DNA of 7,429 nt. Origin: an uncultured Oscillospiraceae bacterium (GTDB taxonomy: Bacteria; Bacillota; Clostridia; Oscillospirales; Acutalibacteraceae). The notes under the pieces were generated by a model, which did not search any database, was not told the origin of the DNA, and saw only the letters and a program-made list of their open reading frames with translations. Below are positions 5,798 through 7,429 of the stretch, in pieces. Every line of letters begins with the position of its first letter. Position 1 is the first letter of the stretch. The position numbers were made by a program, and so were the translations under genes. The stretch lies in contig UQFM01000082.1 in the NCBI GenBank assembly GCA_900540295.1, forward strand, positions 1 to 7,429. Direction: 5' to 3'.

Positions 5798-6817
5798 TTA
5801 TAATTTAAACATAAGCTTTAAAACATAATTTGTTTCTGCTTCCAATGCGTTTTTCTCCAAATTCGGGATAAGTGCCTCTAAGGCGTCAATCTCCGCTTTT
5901 GCTTTTTTCAAATATACCAAACCGTCTGCAAGCTTCTCTTTGTATTCAGATTCCAATGCATCCAGTGTATTTTTAAATTCCTCATCCGTTCCGGGTACTA
6001 CGCACTCGCGGTATAAATCCAGTATTTCATCCGTCGGACGAATCGGAAAGTATTCGTGCGGCGCAGTACTGTCAAAAATACAAAAATCCAATTCGGGGAC
6101 AACAATCATATCTAAGCTTTTCGGGTCAAAAGAACAGTGGTAGACATATACAGTGTATCCCCTATCAGAAACCGCCGACGCAATACGCTTTAAAAAGGTT
6201 GACTTTCCTGTGCCGGGTCTTCCCTTTACAAAATAGCGTTTGGATATTTTTTCAGTGAGTTCGGGTATATAACAAACATTCCCGTAAACCGTAGGCGCAC
6301 CGAAAAATCGGTTGATTTGTTTGCCTTTCTCCGTGTTCTCCTCCATCTGTTTCTGCGGCAGCAGTCGTGTCAGAACAGCCTCACATAGGATATTTGCCAA
6401 ATCAAAGTCCATGCGGGATATATATATTTCCTCTTGTTTGTCATGTATTGCATGTGCCTGTGAAAAAATCTGCTGTGCAGACAAAAGAAATTCTTGTATT
6501 TTCTCTGCTGTTGTAAAATTTGCCGCAGAAAAATAATTGCGGACGGTATAATCAAACGGCGCTGTATGGATTGCGCCGTTTCGGTAGTTGGGTAGCATCC
6601 AACCGCACACCGAACCGTCCAACGGATTGTGCAGAATCCGAATCGGTGTATTTTGCTTTTTTGCATAATCATGTATAGATGAGAAAATATGTTTGAACGA
6701 TTGCTTTGAAAAAGCATCATAGCGCAAAACCGTGTCTGCCTCTGCGCAAAAATCGGTTAAATAAGAAATCCGCGACGGCGCGAGAGTTTCTGCAAAAAAG
6801 TGTTCTTCGGTATACAT
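5798..6817 (-). CDS. P-loop ATPase of unknown role, PRK06851-like
   Basis: 339-residue cytoplasmic protein that I place, from memory of its motifs, in a PRK06851-like family of uncharacterised ATPases in clostridia and bacilli. The second half is intact: Walker A G-R-P-G-T-G-K-S-T at 199-207, then YHCSFDPKSLDMIVVPELDF (226-245) and D-S-T-A-P-H (249-254). A charged, probably coiled-coil C-terminus (about 277-330) follows. As I recall, members usually have two such ATPase halves. Here the first half keeps only a faint copy (ILHNPLDGSVCGWMLP at 61-76, then HTAPF at 84-88) and has no Walker A before it, so it looks inactive. AAAGGA lies about 10 bases before the ATG. It has its own terminator; no convincing promoter was found upstream. 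The substrate is unknown. Confidence 0.8.
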   Translation of the reverse strand: MYTEEHFFAETLAPSRISYLTDFCAEADTVLRYDAFSKQSFKHIFSSIHDYAKKQNTPIRILHNPLDGSVCGWMLPNYRNGAIHTAPFDYTVRNYFSAANFTTAEKIQEFLLSAQQIFSQAHAIHDKQEEIYISRMDFDLANILCEAVLTRLLPQKQMEENTEKGKQINRFFGAPTVYGNVCYIPELTEKISKRYFVKGRPGTGKSTFLKRIASAVSDRGYTVYVYHCSFDPKSLDMIVVPELDFCIFDSTAPHEYFPIRPTDEILDLYRECVVPGTDEEFKNTLDALESEYKEKLADGLVYLKKAKAEIDALEALIPNLEKNALEAETNYVLKLMFKL

Positions 6818-6882
6818 GTACCATTCATCCTTTCAGAGTGCAAAATAAAAAGCTTTCCTACAGTCAGTTTATGCAAAAAAGG

Positions 6883-6904
6883 TAAAAATCAACACCGATT
6901 TTTA
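6883..6904. repeat. Inverted repeat in the divergent intergenic region
   Basis: TAAAAATC (6883-6890) and GATTTTTA (6897-6904) form a perfect 8-bp inverted repeat with a 6-base loop. It lies between the divergent ATPase gene and tRNA-Leu (intergenic 6818-6991). It could be an operator for the ATPase gene or a chance AT-rich palindrome. Apart from this and the tRNA promoter I see nothing convincing in that stretch. Confidence 0.4.
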
Positions 6905-6951
6905 GGATTGACACCGTAAAATTGTTTCGTACACATCTTTTTTAATTGCTA

Positions 6952-6980
6952 TTGAAAAAGCATGTTCAATTTGTTATAAT
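6952..6980 (+). promoter_or_regulatory. Promoter of tRNA-Leu
   Basis: TTGAAA (6952-6957), a 17-base spacer, TATAAT (6975-6980), 11 bases before the mature 5' end. Two T/A tracts upstream (6940-6945 region) could add UP-element activity. Confidence 0.9.
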
Positions 6981-6991
6981 ACATTCATTAA

Positions 6992-7075
6992 GCGGATATG
7001 GTGGAATTGGCAGACACGCCAGATTTAGGATCTGGTGCGTAATGCGTGCAGGTTCAAGTCCTGTTATCCGCACCA
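6992..7075 (+). tRNA. tRNA-Leu (anticodon UAG)
   Basis: 84 bases including an encoded CCA. The acceptor stem is GCGGATA/TATCCGC with discriminator A, as required for leucine. The anticodon stem CCAGA/TCTGG encloses TTTAGGA, giving anticodon UAG at 7026-7028, which reads CUA and, by wobble, other CUN codons. The variable arm (TGCGTAATGCGT region) is of class II type. The T arm has GGTTCAAGTCC. Its own promoter and terminator flank it. Confidence 0.97.
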
Positions 7076-7077
7076 AA

Positions 7078-7114
7078 ACACCGAAAGCTATAATACGGCT
7101 TTCGGTGTCTTTTT
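7078..7114 (+). terminator. Intrinsic terminator of tRNA-Leu
   Basis: A perfect 11-bp stem, ACACCGAAAGC (7078-7088) with GCTTTCGGTGT (7098-7108), then CTTTTT. It starts 3 bases after the CCA end. The loop contains TATAAT. Confidence 0.93.
7089..7094 (+). promoter_or_regulatory. Candidate -10 box of the right-end GNAT gene
   Basis: A perfect TATAAT sits in the loop of the tRNA-Leu terminator. There is no room for another promoter between that terminator and the GNAT ribosome binding site at 7124. No good -35 lies 16-18 bases upstream (the sequence there is the tRNA acceptor stem), so this is a weak call. Confidence 0.3.
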
Positions 7115-7139
7115 AAATATTTTAAGGCGGTGCATCCTA

Positions 7140-7378
7140 TTGACAATCGAGTTTCGGAAAAGCATAGACGGTGAACTCAGTAAAATAATCGATTTTGAGT
7201 TTAACAAATTTGCAAACGAAAATCAAGTACAATGCGGTTTTACACCTTTTTTGCCTTGTTGCATGGGAAAATGATAAAATAATCGGTGTGCTTACGGGTC
7301 ATACGTATTATAATGAAGTACATATCAGCGGTTTTATTATTATAAAGGAATATCGCCGAAAACGAATCGGAATCCGTA
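7140..7378 (+). pseudogene. GNAT acetyltransferase, frameshifted and cut by contig end
   Basis: N-terminal part of a second GNAT-type acetyltransferase. The proposed start is TTG at 7140, because AAGGCGGTG (7124-7132, one mismatch to AAGGAGGTG) lies 7 bases upstream and no ATG fits. Frame 1 gives 37 residues ending in CGFTPF, then runs to a stop at 7272-7274. From 7252 the next frame continues the family pattern without a break: CLVAWENDKIIGVLTGHTYY, then NEVHISGFIIIKEYRRKRIG. The break is at a run of six T (7247-7252); five T would keep one frame. The acetyl-CoA loop reads R-R-K-R-I-G, with Arg where Gly is usual. The C-terminal half is beyond the contig. It is either a real pseudogene or an indel error; the family call is firmer than its status. 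Confidence 0.7.
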
Positions 7379-7429
7379 CTGTCTCTTATACACATCTCCG
7401 AGCCCACGAGACCGATCAGTATCTCGTAT
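7379..7429. other. Illumina Nextera i7-side adapter (artefact)
   Basis: The Tn5 mosaic end CTGTCTCTTATACACATCT at 7379-7397 is followed by the read-2 sequence in reverse, index CGATCAGT and ATCTCGTAT of the P7 primer. It is the reverse complement of positions 1-47 plus four more primer bases. The first two bases (CT) belong to the adapter, so genomic DNA ends at 7378. Confidence 0.98.

Noticed and set aside
6838..6950. A promoter for the 5798-6817 gene, such as TTGATT with TAAACT on the minus strand.
   Set aside because: The spacer is only 15 bases and the -10 is poor; no alternative was better, so none is annotated.
7035..7274. A plus-strand frame starting with ATG at 7035.
   Set aside because: That ATG is inside tRNA-Leu and the frame crosses its terminator. 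The real start is more likely TTG at 7140, and the frame ends at the T-run frameshift.
6992..7378. tRNA-Leu as an integration site for a mobile element.
   Set aside because: No integrase, no repeat of the tRNA 3' end, and an ordinary terminator follows.
1..7429. The 47-base terminal inverted repeats could suggest a transposon or linear plasmid.
   Set aside because: They are exact library adapter with primer and index, including the hyperactive Tn5 mosaic end. No transposase is encoded.

Overview
The window looks like chromosomal DNA of an anaerobic, probably gut-associated, low-to-mid GC Bacillota (Clostridia-type) bacterium. The reasons are the csoR-copA copper operon with a CsoR-type TATACCCC operator, strong AGGAGG-like ribosome binding sites, CCA-encoded tRNA genes, a P-loop ATPase of a type I associate with clostridia and bacilli, and a cytoplasmic GH2 glycosidase. 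The assignment rests on gene content only. Both ends are Illumina Nextera adapter (1-47 and 7379-7429), so real genomic sequence is 48-7378 and the outermost genes are cut by the contig ends.

Layout. 48-1736 (-): GH2 glycoside hydrolase, lacking only its extreme C-terminus, with an extended -10 promoter. 1856-1897: terminator of the next gene. 1957-2466 (-): GNAT acetyltransferase, whose promoter (2528-2557) lies inside a palindrome. 2579-2620 terminator and 2623-2714 (-) tRNA-Ser(GGA) with its own promoter. 2839-5667 (-): the copper operon csoR-copA; CopA carries a CopZ-like domain fused at its C-terminus. 5798-6817 (-): P-loop ATPase with one intact and one apparently decayed half. 6992-7075 (+): tRNA-Leu(UAG) with promoter and terminator. 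7140-7378 (+): a GNAT gene with a one-base frameshift, cut by the contig end.

How it works together. CsoR should sit on a 19-bp mirror-image double operator wrapped around a perfect TTGACA-17-TATAAT promoter and release it when Cu(I) binds. The operon then makes CopA, a P1B-1 Cu(I) exporter. The end of copA contains a full Shine-Dalgarno sequence and ATG in frame with the fused metal-binding domain, so the same gene could also give a free CopZ-like chaperone. The other units are separate: each of the complete genes has its own terminator and in most cases a visible promoter.

I found no CRISPR array, insertion sequence, phage or defence system. The most interesting part is the copA/copZ junction: the fusion depends on a six-A run, and removing one A restores a stop codon and an ordinary copA-copZ gap. 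A second one-base excess, in a six-T run, breaks the GNAT gene at the right end. Indels in homopolymers therefore need to be ruled out before either is taken as biology.
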